A stretch of 46,657 nt of DNA from Candidatus Melainabacteria bacterium (GCA_016212515.1 JACRFZ010000085.1:1-46657), one strand, 5' to 3'. Counted from the stretch's first letter, positions 35,282 through 44,159 are shown. Program-made: numbers and translations. The notes: generated by a model not told the origin, from the sequence alone.

Positions 35282-35776
35282 ATGCTAATAAAAGTACGCA
35301 ACAAGAAAGGACAGGGAGCGGCCGAACTGGTCGGAGCCATAGTTTGCCTGGTACCTGTAATACTGGTAGTTATAGATCTGGGAGTAGTGGCCATCGGTGC
35401 CGGCATCAACGATGCCGTCTGCCGCGACGCCGCCAGAGCAGCCGCCTCAGGACCCCCCAGCGAACTGACCCTGGCGGAAAATCGAGTGGTGACAGCCGGC
35501 AAAGCCCCCCATGAGAGAGCCATGTCGGTAATTAAGAGACTCTACGCCACCAATGTCCCTGCCAAGTTGCGCGATACTATAGAAGCGGAAGAAAGCGTGC
35601 GGGATATTCCCCCTGCCCCTACCGGCGGTGCCGTGGACGGAGAAGTCAGCATCAAGACAACCATCGATATCTACCCGCCTTTCATTGTCGGCGCGGTAGT
35701 CGGCAATAGTGGAGTATCCTTGAGTTCCAAGCACTCCGTGGCGATCACCTATGTGATGCCGCCGAGCGGACCCTAG
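35282..35776 (+). CDS. TadE-like protein (divergent copy)
   Basis: 164 residues. A basic KVRNKKGQGAAELVGAI start with Glu at the position of the pilin cleavage-site Glu is followed by a hydrophobic helix (VCLVPVILVVIDLGVVAI) and DAVCRDAARAAA, the TadE signature. GGGAG lies 8 bp before the ATG. The gene diverges from the TadE/TadG-like pair, so a shared promoter region (35103-35281) probably serves all three. No tad ATPase or secretin is in the window. Confidence 0.85.
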   Translation: MLIKVRNKKGQGAAELVGAIVCLVPVILVVIDLGVVAIGAGINDAVCRDAARAAASGPPSELTLAENRVVTAGKAPHERAMSVIKRLYATNVPAKLRDTIEAEESVRDIPPAPTGGAVDGEVSIKTTIDIYPPFIVGAVVGNSGVSLSSKHSVAITYVMPPSGP

Positions 35777-35924
35777 TGACGGCAAGGGCGATAACCTGCA
35801 TAAGCCAAAAGCTTTGCTCCTCCACCACAAACAACTTTAGAGATGTATGGAGATGAGTACAAACTTGCAAACCTCTGGCATCCCAATCGGACTGAGGCAG
35901 GCAAATAAGCATAATGCCAGAAAG

Positions 35925-36350
35925 CTATTTTAGAAACTCCGCTCGGAGAACTCTCCAGCCCTGGTCAAATTGCTCACGAATGAATTCGCCTAACCTGTCT
36001 AGCGACTGCTCGCTAATTTCAGCGGACTCTGTGAATTGCCTCCTGATGCGGCTCGTGGCACCAGATTGGAATACTTCAACAACTGTGCACGCTTCTATCA
36101 TGGGTAACTCTTCCGCACTTACAGGCTCTCTATAGTTAACTGATACGCTCAATCGATAGATCTCTGGCGGCTCTGCCTTTTCTTGAATCAGTTTTTTGCA
36201 CCAGGAAAGACGGGGGTTCTTGTAGTGGTATTCGGTCGAGTCCCAGTTCTCTAGACGCAGTTCCATGTCAACCAACTGAGATAGAGCGTTAGAGAAGGCA
36301 CCATCTAGCCGTAAAGCGTTCTCTTGAAAAATCGATTCAATTTGAGACAT
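35925..36350 (-). CDS. Uncharacterised protein, 141 residues
   Basis: No family recognised. The chain has an amphipathic N-terminal half (ENALRLDGAFSNALSQLVD), a middle with beta-like IYRLSVSVNYREPVSAEELPM, and a helical C-terminus (DRLGEFIREQFDQGWRVLRAE). No signal peptide or membrane helix. The bases here are visibly more AT-rich than in the neighbours and codon choice differs, as in the non-coding 36351-36627 stretch, which suggests recent transfer or loss of selection. The ribosome site is weak. Confidence 0.6.
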   Translation of the reverse strand: MSQIESIFQENALRLDGAFSNALSQLVDMELRLENWDSTEYHYKNPRLSWCKKLIQEKAEPPEIYRLSVSVNYREPVSAEELPMIEACTVVEVFQSGATSRIRRQFTESAEISEQSLDRLGEFIREQFDQGWRVLRAEFLK

Positions 36351-36627
36351 GCGCTCAATCCCATGCAGCTATCCTAACCGGGACAGTATATCAGGGTGTA
36401 GGATGTCGCTAAGTTCTGAATGGACCGATTCGGCAAACAATGCAGACGCCGTTAGAGACATTGATAAATGTTCATGCTATGCAGAGCAAAAGTGCAAGAG
36501 CGAGTTTAAGTCGCAGATCGCAGTTCTTGGTCCCTGACGGAAGAACTCAACATATCCCGGATCTGTTGGACTGTGTCTCCGCAATACCAGGCGATTGTAC
36601 CGTCCAGAGCGGTTTTTGCAGCCCCTA

Positions 36628-37221
36628 CTAGATATAGAGCACCTTCTTATTGCCATCCGGCTCCGAATAAAGGAAGAGCGTCAAGTTCGAGCTATAAGCA
36701 CCGTCCTCAACTCCTTCCGGAGCCACTTGCATACCAAGGGAGACAAGGTGGTTGGCAATATCGTTGAAAGTCTCTGCCGGCAGTCTTACCTGTACAATGG
36801 GATTCTTGTTCAAATAAGTATCAAGGGCCAGGCGCAAAATGGCATTGGCTGCGGCCTTGTTCTCACCCTCTGTGGAACTGCCGTTCATATGGCTGACACG
36901 AATGGCCACACCTTCTCCCTGGGGCAGGTCGAACTTGCGCTGCTTCTCCATGCCGAGAGCCTTGCCGCCGTTATACCAGAGATATTCGTAAGCCGTTTTG
37001 GTATCGGCGTCCTTGGCCGGATGATACTCCACCAGCACCTTTTCAATTTTCTTGAGGGTAGAACCCTGATATTCAAACTGACGAGTGAGGGGCTTAGTCT
37101 TCAGTTCCAACACCCAGTCATAAGGATAAGAGACCATGCCGTCTGCGAAGGCGGGAGCGAGGCTGGTCATGGCCCCAAGCAATGTAGACGCAATGATCAA
37201 TGCTCTTGCCTGAAATTTCAC
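36628..37221 (-). CDS. Exported protein of unknown function
   Basis: 197 residues from a GTG at 37221, which has AGG 9 bp upstream and puts the signal peptide at the N-terminus (ALIIASTLLGAMTSLAPAFA). An upstream TTG at 37254 is also in frame. The mature part has no known domain. It contains YPYDWVLELKTKPL near the start and KVLVEYHP in the middle, giving the look of a compact beta-rich fold. The next gene on the same strand lies upstream past a terminator, so this one is transcribed alone. Confidence 0.75.
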   Translation of the reverse strand: MKFQARALIIASTLLGAMTSLAPAFADGMVSYPYDWVLELKTKPLTRQFEYQGSTLKKIEKVLVEYHPAKDADTKTAYEYLWYNGGKALGMEKQRKFDLPQGEGVAIRVSHMNGSSTEGENKAAANAILRLALDTYLNKNPIVQVRLPAETFNDIANHLVSLGMQVAPEGVEDGAYSSNLTLFLYSEPDGNKKVLYI

Positions 37222-37354
37222 TGGACTATACCTCGAAAATTTTTCTACTATCAATCAGATAACCGTCTAAAAGGTTGATTTCAGCCTCTGACAAGGATCT
37301 AAAACAGACAGAGCCCCGGAATTAGGACTGTCTCTTGCAATAAGTAAGAGAGAA

Positions 37355-37388
37355 AATGAGAGAAGAGGAGCCTTTTGAGCTCCTCTTC
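37355..37388 (-). terminator. Intrinsic terminator of the subtilisin-like protease gene
   Basis: GAAGAGGAGC (37362-37371) and GCTCCTCTTC (37379-37388) form a perfect 10-bp stem around a 7-nt loop. Read on the minus strand it is followed by a T-rich TCTCATTTTCTCTC. It lies 28 bp past the protease stop. Confidence 0.85.
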
Positions 37389-37416
37389 CATCCCTTACCT
37401 AATCTGGACAACCATT

Positions 37417-38784
37417 CTAGAGACCGAAAGTAGCCAGGTCTACCGCTTTCTTAGCGTCGGGCATGCCCCAACCGAAGTAGGGGTTCCAACCAGGAGTGGA
37501 GTTGACACAGCTCGCCTTGAGGATGCCTTCTACAGCGACGTTGGGCAGAGCCGGGTTCTTACTCAAGATGAGGGAAGCTACGGCAGCCACAATCGGGCAT
37601 GAGAAGGAAGTACCATTGACGGTGGCATCTACTCCATCGATATCGGTAACAACGATGCCTTTACCAGGGGCGGTGAAGTCTACGATGGTTCCGTAGTTGG
37701 AGAAATCAGCCAGGTTGCCGGAGGAATCTATGGCGGAAACCATGTTGATGTAGGGGCAGTTGGGTGTACCGTCGAAGATGGCGTCATTGCCGGCAGAAAG
37801 GAAGATCAGACCCTGTCTGGCATAATAGTATTCCATAAAGATCTTGTGCAGGGGTCCGTGAATGACCGGATTGTGGAAGCCGTAGTAGGGTCCGCCGTAG
37901 CTGAGATTGACGATTCTGGCGCCAGAGGTGAAGACTTTGAACATGGCACAGGCTACGGAGAGGTCATCGGTCATAGCCGTGCTGCCTTTGGCGGCATCGG
38001 CAATCCGAATGGGATAAACAGTGGAACTGGGAGCTATGCCGGCAGTCACCTGACTGTTGTTCATGGCTGCCACCGCCGCCGATGCCACCCAGGTGCCGTG
38101 ACCATTCTGGTCGGTATTGGCTCCGGAAGAGGCTTCTGCCGCAATGGCGCCGGCCAGGTCAGTAACGCCGGGCAAGGAGCCGGAGGCCATGAGAATGCCG
38201 CCCAGGGCTTTAGCAGCCGGAGTATTGGCGTCAAACCCTTTCTCTACTTTACCGTTCAGGTCTGCCACACTGGCCTGGCAACCGGAATCCAGCACGGCAA
38301 TCTTGGCGCCGCCCTGACCTTTATCCCAGGCTTTGGGACAGTTCATGGCAGTCAAATGCCAACTTGAGGAAAACTTGGGATCGTTGGGAACTACGTTGGC
38401 AGCGAATCTATAGTTGCGACCGACAGCGGTGAAGTGTTTCTTGTCGGCGGTAAGTTTCTTCTCCGTCTCGGCCATTTTGCCTTTCTCGCATTTGACCACA
38501 AGCATCTTCAGGCGTCCATCACCGAGGGTGGCAACTACCGTGCCATGCACGTCGGAGAGAGCATCTTTGACTTCATCGTTGTCGGCCTTCATGTCCGGCG
38601 TAATAAGAAGAATGTCTTCCTGCCAGGTGACTTTCGGCACATTCGGTCTGGTAAGTGGTCTGTTGGTAGGACTTTTCAGCTTCATCTCGGCACTGAGAGC
38701 AGGCGCCTGCGTAGCTCCCAGAAGCATCAAGCAAGATAGAGCCGTAGCAAATAGTCGTTTGCCTTTTGTTTGGTTGCTACTCAT
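37417..38784 (-). CDS. Exported S8 subtilisin-like serine protease
   Basis: 455 residues. A signal peptide (about 8-32, ending ALSA) and a pro-region or inhibitor-like domain (about 50-130) precede the S8 domain. The triad is Asp166 (VLDSG), His229 (NGHGT) and Ser393 (NGTSFS), with oxyanion Asn333 (LSAGND). The protein is predicted to be secreted and active. A clear AAGGAG ribosome site and downstream terminator mark a single-gene unit. Its substrate is unknown. Confidence 0.95.
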   Translation of the reverse strand: MSSNQTKGKRLFATALSCLMLLGATQAPALSAEMKLKSPTNRPLTRPNVPKVTWQEDILLITPDMKADNDEVKDALSDVHGTVVATLGDGRLKMLVVKCEKGKMAETEKKLTADKKHFTAVGRNYRFAANVVPNDPKFSSSWHLTAMNCPKAWDKGQGGAKIAVLDSGCQASVADLNGKVEKGFDANTPAAKALGGILMASGSLPGVTDLAGAIAAEASSGANTDQNGHGTWVASAAVAAMNNSQVTAGIAPSSTVYPIRIADAAKGSTAMTDDLSVACAMFKVFTSGARIVNLSYGGPYYGFHNPVIHGPLHKIFMEYYYARQGLIFLSAGNDAIFDGTPNCPYINMVSAIDSSGNLADFSNYGTIVDFTAPGKGIVVTDIDGVDATVNGTSFSCPIVAAVASLILSKNPALPNVAVEGILKASCVNSTPGWNPYFGWGMPDAKKAVDLATFGL

Positions 38785-38936
38785 TTGTTTAACACTCCTT
38801 AGTTTCTAGGGTTTCCCCTCACATGGAGCATCAACAGCAGACTGCAAATTTTTAGAGAGCTGGAAGCAAAATTTCTCAAAAGAGCCGCAAATTGCTCATT
38901 TATATAGATTGCCGTGAGCAGAATTCTGAGACGCCC

Positions 38937-40538
38937 TTAAGTTTGGGGCGCCTGCATGTCCCTGAACATAACAATAGGATAGTTGTTACGCTGTGCCACC
39001 ATCTTGGCGGCCTTGGCGGCAGAAACCAGAAGACCCATGTCCCGACAATCATCGGGCATGGAGGCAATACCGAAAGCCATGGCCAGACTATCTACACCAG
39101 GTAAAAGAGCCGAACCTCTCACTGTTTCCAATATGCGATGGGCTAGCATGGCAGCAGCCGGTCCTTCGGTACTGGGCAGAAGCAAAGCATAGCTGAGGGT
39201 TTCGAAGTGAGCCAATATATCAAGAGAGCGAATAACAGTATTGATGCGGCGAGCGGCTTCCTTGCATGCAGGTATAGAAAGAGGCTCTAATTTATTCGGC
39301 AAAAGCATGCGCATCTCAAAGATGACGAGAGTGCAGGGCGTGCCGTACTGCTGAAAGCGCTGCGCTTCTTGATCTAAGAAATAGTGAAAAGACGGATAAG
39401 ACATAATGCCGGAGTCAGGTCTCGACAAAAGAGAGCGCACGCGCTCTACAGCGTTACTATCAATGGATACCGATTCGAGGAAGGCAGTTTTATCAACGCG
39501 CGTGGGCTTCTTGGAAATAGTAATGAGATCGCAGTTGACCAGGTTGAAGGTGATGGAAACCCAGTCCTTTTTGACCATGGGGCGCTTGCGCAACAGATCG
39601 AAGAGGGTGGAACAACCATCTAATTGCAAGTAAAAAGCTTTTTGCTCATCAGGAGGTACAGGCGCTCCCTGAGCCACTTTTGCATCGAACTCAGCTTCCG
39701 ACAAATTGGGAAACTTCTTGTCGAGATAAGATTCCATGGTAAGACCACGGCTGAGCAAATACTTGCTTTGATCCAAGAGGGTGATGCCTTCCATGAGAAC
39801 GGCATCCAATCTTCGTTGAATCGTGCGTTGTTCGGTTTTCTCATCGCGATAGAAGTAGAACTTGCCCTTCTCCCAGGTCACCAGTTCCATCAAAGCCTGA
39901 TCGCCCACCACATCTACAGCCAGAGCGTGCACGAGATTGCCGTCCAAGAAGTACAATTCGGAGGCGGCCTGACCGGTGTCGACAAATAATCTACCGGTCA
40001 TCTTGCTCATGGTAATCGACTGAAGCAGGTTCGGCACGGACATGTCGGTCAAGTCACCTTCCATGGTGGCATCACGACTGCTCTTGCTGGCGCTAACCAC
40101 CGGATAACGAGTACCGGAAGTAGCCTGAAGACCTAGCAAAGAGGTGCTGTAAGAACTGGGGGTATTGGCCACGAACTTGGAAATGGCTCCGCCGCCAATG
40201 GAATTATCGGACACAGCCGACACTTCGCCGGTACATTCGGCCATAACCAGACTGTGAATCAAAACCGGGTCACCGGAGGCATAACGCCAGATATCGCGCA
40301 TCTGTCGGAAGGTACCTTCGCTGAACTGCCAGATTGGGTCGCCCTGCTGAGGCTGATAAATAACGGAAAGAATCATGGAGATGTCGGCTTCGAGCTTCGG
40401 CCAGGTGATTTCGACCATGCGCCCGGCCGCTTCCCGGGCCTGCTCCATGGCATTAGAGAGACAATCCACATCCGGCATCCTCGACAGGGGGTCGAGTCTG
40501 ATGGGCGGAGCTGGCTGTTCCTTCTTTGGTCGATACAT
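38937..40538 (-). CDS. DUF4388 protein with degenerate GGDEF-like domain
   Basis: 533 residues. An N-terminal region (about 1-150) carries helices of unknown fold. Residues about 158-265 are a DUF4388 / PatA N-terminal-like domain (GDLTDMSVPNLLQSITMSKMTGRLFVD, ELYFLDGNLVHA). Residues about 375-525 look like a GGDEF fold (FLDQEAQRFQQYGTPCTLVIFEM, RSLDILAHFETLSYALLLPST, AMAFGIASMP) in which the GG[DE]EF loop reads HFETLSYA, so cyclase activity is unlikely. A c-di-GMP-related regulator is possible. Start ATG has only a weak ribosome site. Confidence 0.85.
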   Translation of the reverse strand: MYRPKKEQPAPPIRLDPLSRMPDVDCLSNAMEQAREAAGRMVEITWPKLEADISMILSVIYQPQQGDPIWQFSEGTFRQMRDIWRYASGDPVLIHSLVMAECTGEVSAVSDNSIGGGAISKFVANTPSSYSTSLLGLQATSGTRYPVVSASKSSRDATMEGDLTDMSVPNLLQSITMSKMTGRLFVDTGQAASELYFLDGNLVHALAVDVVGDQALMELVTWEKGKFYFYRDEKTEQRTIQRRLDAVLMEGITLLDQSKYLLSRGLTMESYLDKKFPNLSEAEFDAKVAQGAPVPPDEQKAFYLQLDGCSTLFDLLRKRPMVKKDWVSITFNLVNCDLITISKKPTRVDKTAFLESVSIDSNAVERVRSLLSRPDSGIMSYPSFHYFLDQEAQRFQQYGTPCTLVIFEMRMLLPNKLEPLSIPACKEAARRINTVIRSLDILAHFETLSYALLLPSTEGPAAAMLAHRILETVRGSALLPGVDSLAMAFGIASMPDDCRDMGLLVSAAKAAKMVAQRNNYPIVMFRDMQAPQT

Positions 40539-40930
40539 CTATGCCGGGTGAGAACCCTCTGCCTTTCGCGAACGCTACCTTGACAACCTTCCGTTTATTA
40601 ATTGACGCCAAACCTTTACTAAACTTACCCTGAAGACCAGACGGTCAATCACTAAAGTACTAAGCATACGGCAATTGACGACGAGGGAAACAAACAAAGG
40701 CAATCTTCAGAAATTTTAAGCGCTCTCTACCAGGCTCTACGACTCTTTCAAGAGAGAAAGGGGCCTTTAATTTAGCGCTAAAGCTTCCTGCCGGGGGTTA
40801 AAAGCCTAGACCATGAGGCATAGGGTCATATGACCGCTACAGTCGCGAAAGAAGGAATAAATCGAAGGTCGCCGCAGCAATCGACCATTGCGAAGGTCAA
40901 AAGTCAGTGCAGAAACCCCCAGGGGTGATT
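40539..40930. other. 391-bp divergent regulatory region
   Basis: This gap separates the DUF4388 gene (minus) from PPK2 (plus). It holds a perfect 12-bp palindrome at 40824-40835 and an AT-rich stretch (40590-40620) that could hold the minus-strand promoter. I see no gene, RNA or terminator in it. A GTG at 40907 is in frame with PPK2 but is not the preferred start. Confidence 0.55.
40824..40835. promoter_or_regulatory. Perfect palindrome GGTCATATGACC upstream of PPK2
   Basis: A 12-bp perfect palindrome lies 95 bp before the PPK2 ATG. It is the same as the core of the dyad at 30322-30337 except for one central base. Confidence 0.5.
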
Positions 40931-41878
40931 ATGGGCAAAAACGACAAAGATAAGAAGCCTGCGAAACGTTCGGACAAGCTTGCGGAGATTGAAAAGCTCC
41001 TCAAGAACTACCGCGTCGAAGACGGCAAAAACTTTCGCTTGAAAGACTTTGATGCCGGCTCCACCGCCGGCTATCCCCAGAAGCGCAAAGAAGAAGGCAA
41101 AGAAGAAGCAGACTTCATCCTCTCCAGGGGCGTGGAGTGGCTGGCTGAACTGCAGGACCGGCTCTATGCGCAAGACCGCTATGCCTTACTTTGCATCTTT
41201 CAGGCCATGGATGCAGCGGGAAAGGACGGCACAATCAAGCATGTGATGTCCGGGGTCAATCCCCAGGGTTGTCAGGTCTATTCCTTCAAGCAGCCTTCCT
41301 TCGAAGAACTCGACCATGATTTCATGTGGCGCTATCAGCGGTGCCTACCGGAGAGAGGTAGAATAGGAATTTTCAATCGTTCCTACTATGAAGAAGTGCT
41401 GGTGGTGCGAGTACATAATGAAATTCTCGCCGCTCATAAGCTGCCGGAAACACTTAAGACCAAAGCCATCTGGGACGAACGCCTGGAAGATATGGCCGCA
41501 TTTGAGAAATATCTGTCCCGCAACGGTATCATGGTACTCAAGTTTTTCCTAAATGTAAGCAAAGCAGAACAAAAGAAGCGCTTCCTGGCACGCATAGACA
41601 TACCGAAGAAAAACTGGAAGTTTTCCAGCGCCGACGTAATTGAGAGAGGTTACTGGAATGACTATCAAAAGGCTTATGAGGAAGCAATCAAAGCTACCGC
41701 CAGTAAGGAGGCACCCTGGTACATCATTCCGGCTGATAACAAGTGGTTCACCAGACTGGCGGTGATTGCAGCCATAGTGCACAAACTAGAAAGCCTGGAT
41801 CTCCAGTATCCGAAAGTGGACAAGAAACAGAAAGCGGAACTGGAAAAAGCAAAAGCTCTTTTACTCTCAGAAAAATAG
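40931..41878 (+). CDS. PPK2-family polyphosphate kinase
   Basis: 315 residues from the ATG at 40931, which has AGGGG upstream. PPK2 features: Walker A-like MDAAGKDGT (93-101), the GVNPQGCQVYSFKQPS segment (108-123), the Walker B-like region GRIGIFNRSYYEEVLVVRVH, the KFFLNVSKAEQKKRF lid helix, and PWYIIPADNKWF. The enzyme transfers phosphate between polyphosphate and nucleoside phosphates; one-domain PPK2s often phosphorylate ADP, AMP or GDP, and the subclass cannot be told here. The N-terminus is Lys-rich. PspA follows after 22 bp. Confidence 0.95.
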   Translation: MGKNDKDKKPAKRSDKLAEIEKLLKNYRVEDGKNFRLKDFDAGSTAGYPQKRKEEGKEEADFILSRGVEWLAELQDRLYAQDRYALLCIFQAMDAAGKDGTIKHVMSGVNPQGCQVYSFKQPSFEELDHDFMWRYQRCLPERGRIGIFNRSYYEEVLVVRVHNEILAAHKLPETLKTKAIWDERLEDMAAFEKYLSRNGIMVLKFFLNVSKAEQKKRFLARIDIPKKNWKFSSADVIERGYWNDYQKAYEEAIKATASKEAPWYIIPADNKWFTRLAVIAAIVHKLESLDLQYPKVDKKQKAELEKAKALLLSEK

Positions 41879-41900
41879 TTTCTCAAGGAGAAGGAAGTAG

Positions 41901-42671
41901 ATGTTCGATCGTCTCATTAACATCATCAAAGCCATGTTCAATGCCGGTGTAAGCAAAATGGAAACACCGGAGATTCTAGCCGAGCAGGCTCAGATGGAAT
42001 TAGAATCAGGAGTCAAAAAGGTACAAGAGGCGCTCACAGCATCAATTACAAACGAAAAGATGCTCGATCAACAGATCAAGAAGACTGAAGAAGAGAGACT
42101 CAACTGGGAGCGCCGGGCGGCTGTTGCCGTCGGGCAAAACAACGACGAAGTAGCCCGGCAGTGCATTCAAAAGAAAGTAGATCTGACCCAGCACAAAGAA
42201 AGCCTGACCAGTCAGTTGGAAGAGCAAAAGAAAACCACAGCAGAATTAAAGCGCCGCTACGGTGAAATGGAATTGCAACTGAAAGACTTCCAGCGCAAAA
42301 AGGCTGCCATGACGGCTCGGGCCAAAGGCTCTGAAGCCATGGCTAAGGCCAATGAAATTGCCGCCGGTACAAGCACTTCCAGCATGGACAAGTGGGAAGA
42401 GAAGATAAAGGCCAAAGAAATCAAAAACGAAGCTTTGCTTGAAATACGCGGTGTCACGGCAGCCATTGAGCAAGTCAAGGAAATGGACAAAGCCGGACAG
42501 ATTGATGATGAACTGGCCCTGCTCAAGGCTCAGGTAGCGAACAAAAGCAGCGCCGCCGGCAGCAGCCCCAAGCTGATTGTACAAAGTCCGGACGAAGACG
42601 CCGTAGACGCCGAAGTTGTAGACGAGAACGTACCTATGCTTCTAGACAACCCCAACAAAGAAGGCAAGTAG
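41901..42671 (+). CDS. PspA/IM30 family protein
   Basis: 256 residues with a long helical coiled-coil architecture typical of PspA/Vipp1: FDRLINIIKAMFNA at the N-terminus, then heptad-like E/K/Q/R runs (IKKTEEERLNWERRAAVAVGQ, DLTQHKESLTSQLEEQKKTTAELKRR) and ELRxxxQKK-like helices. A less ordered tail (about 215-256, Asp/Glu/Val) differs from PspA proper. PspA proteins form membrane-bound assemblies that protect the inner membrane. A good GGAGAAGGAAG ribosome site precedes the ATG. Convergent on the cytochrome gene with 1 bp between stops. Confidence 0.9.
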   Translation: MFDRLINIIKAMFNAGVSKMETPEILAEQAQMELESGVKKVQEALTASITNEKMLDQQIKKTEEERLNWERRAAVAVGQNNDEVARQCIQKKVDLTQHKESLTSQLEEQKKTTAELKRRYGEMELQLKDFQRKKAAMTARAKGSEAMAKANEIAAGTSTSSMDKWEEKIKAKEIKNEALLEIRGVTAAIEQVKEMDKAGQIDDELALLKAQVANKSSAAGSSPKLIVQSPDEDAVDAEVVDENVPMLLDNPNKEGK

Positions 42672-42672
42672 C

Positions 42673-43938
42673 TTACTTACCCTGGGCTGAAGCCGGTTTG
42701 CCTCCGGAGTATTCACCGAGAGTAAGAAGATAAGCGACAATCTTTTTGGCATCGCTCAGCCCAATAGCCTGGTGCGGCATCAGGCTCATGGGTTTGCCGC
42801 TCCTCGGATCTTTCAAGGATTCTTTCAAGGATTCTTTCAAGGGATCTTTCAAGGGTTCTTGCAAGGGTTCTTTCAGGGGCTCGCCCTTGGCTCCCTTTCC
42901 ATACTGAAACAGCTCAGGGAAGTTACGCACTTGCTCTTCTGGATTCAGCAGGCGCGCCGTCAACCACTCACGGCCCCGATGGGCGCCGATGGCGTCCAAA
43001 GCCGGTCCCAGGCTACCGCCCTTACCAGCCACGGTATGACAGCCGGCACACTGATACTTGGCATAAAGCTTTGCCCCTTCAGCACTGGCTTTGGATGGTG
43101 CGGCAGGCTGATAGCTGTCTACAGGCAGGGTGAGCAAGTAATCCACCAGCTTCTTGAGCTCATCTTTCTTGAGCTTGAAGGCCGGCATCTTCACAACGGG
43201 CGGGCGTCCTTCGCCGGCTTTGACGGCAGGCGCCGGAGCGGCCATGCCCTCGATGCGAGCGGTCAGGTCGGCGCGGCTGAGCCTGGCTCCCACGCCATCA
43301 AGGGGCGGTCCCAGATGGCCGCCAAAGCCCTGAACCTCATGGCAGGCCAGGCAATTATTGGCTTTGAAGAGCAAGTAACCAGCCTTGCTGGAAGCAGTAG
43401 CAACAGCCGGCTTAAATGGCTCCAGTTTAGGCTTACTGCCGCTTTCCCTGGGGGCGTGTGAAGCCACAAGCACGCCCTTCTCCGGCTCAGGCAGGGTAAG
43501 CAGATAGCGAGCAATCATTCTTGCCGCCGCCGGATCAACATGAATGTGGCTCATGCTGCGGCTTTCAATCAAACCCACCCGGCGCCTGTTACTGATCCTG
43601 TCAATAATATTCTGTTCGTTGCGATAAGCCCCAATACCGGCAAACATGGGAGCAGAACTGCCACCGGTCAGGCGACCATCCTCTAGAACGGCATGGCAAC
43701 TGAGGCAACCGCCGGCGAGCACCTGTTTCTTACCGGCCTCGGAGTCTAAAGTAGTGGGCGCCGGCTTGTAAGAACGAGGCGGTATAAGCACATAGCCAGG
43801 CAAATTTTCAAAATCACTGGGGGGCGCAGGCAGGGCCCGACCGGCTTCAATTGTAAAAATACCGGCACTAAGGGCAAGCATGAAAAGAATGCCGTTTCGA
43901 ATAGAAGACTTGTGCAATTTAAACCCCGATGCGTACAT
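42673..43938 (-). CDS. Exported tri-haem cytochrome c protein with internal tandem repeat
   Basis: 421 residues from the ATG at 43938, preferred because it has AGGC 8-9 bp upstream and leads directly into the signal peptide (about 15-35, NGILFMLALSAGIFTIEA); an ATG at 43983 would add 15 residues. Three mono-haem cytochrome c domains carry CLSCH (78-82), CLACH (196-200) and CAGCH (297-301), with distal Met candidates in SMSHIH, VKMPAF and LMPHQA (Met387). The third domain has a six-unit tetrapeptide repeat between haem motif and Met. The protein is predicted to carry electrons in the periplasm; partner unknown. Confidence 0.93.
   Translation of the reverse strand: MYASGFKLHKSSIRNGILFMLALSAGIFTIEAGRALPAPPSDFENLPGYVLIPPRSYKPAPTTLDSEAGKKQVLAGGCLSCHAVLEDGRLTGGSSAPMFAGIGAYRNEQNIIDRISNRRRVGLIESRSMSHIHVDPAAARMIARYLLTLPEPEKGVLVASHAPRESGSKPKLEPFKPAVATASSKAGYLLFKANNCLACHEVQGFGGHLGPPLDGVGARLSRADLTARIEGMAAPAPAVKAGEGRPPVVKMPAFKLKKDELKKLVDYLLTLPVDSYQPAAPSKASAEGAKLYAKYQCAGCHTVAGKGGSLGPALDAIGAHRGREWLTARLLNPEEQVRNFPELFQYGKGAKGEPLKEPLQEPLKDPLKESLKESLKDPRSGKPMSLMPHQAIGLSDAKKIVAYLLTLGEYSGGKPASAQGK
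42806..42877 (-). repeat. Six 12-bp units encoding EPLK/ESLK-type tetrapeptides
   Basis: On the plus strand the unit is GGATCTTTCAAG, with variants GATTCTTTCAAG (twice), GGTTCTTGCAAG and GGTTCTTTCAGG. Read on the minus strand it codes for tetrapeptides of the form E-P/S-L-K. The copies are close but not identical. Confidence 0.85.
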
Positions 43939-44159
43939 GAATTGGTGCCTACAATGCCGATAGGAATAAATGGTTCCGGGCATTTCGTGCCATAGGATCT
44001 TGCCATAGAAAACACTAGCTTAAACAATGGCTGAAATTAAAGCACCTATCTTGTAGAAAAAGCACGGCGGCACCTCCCAGTGGTATCCTTTTGGCTCACA
44101 AACCATCCAGGGCAGACTGCCGGCCCCTGAAAATCCGCAACAAGGAAACTTTCGTCACC

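Noticed and set aside
36349..36631. Two short plus-strand frames after the AT-rich gene
   Set aside because: Short, without family or ribosome site, and next to the start of the minus-strand gene.
42806..42877. CRISPR or non-coding satellite
   Set aside because: The 12-bp repeats keep the cytochrome frame and lie between its haem and Met motifs.
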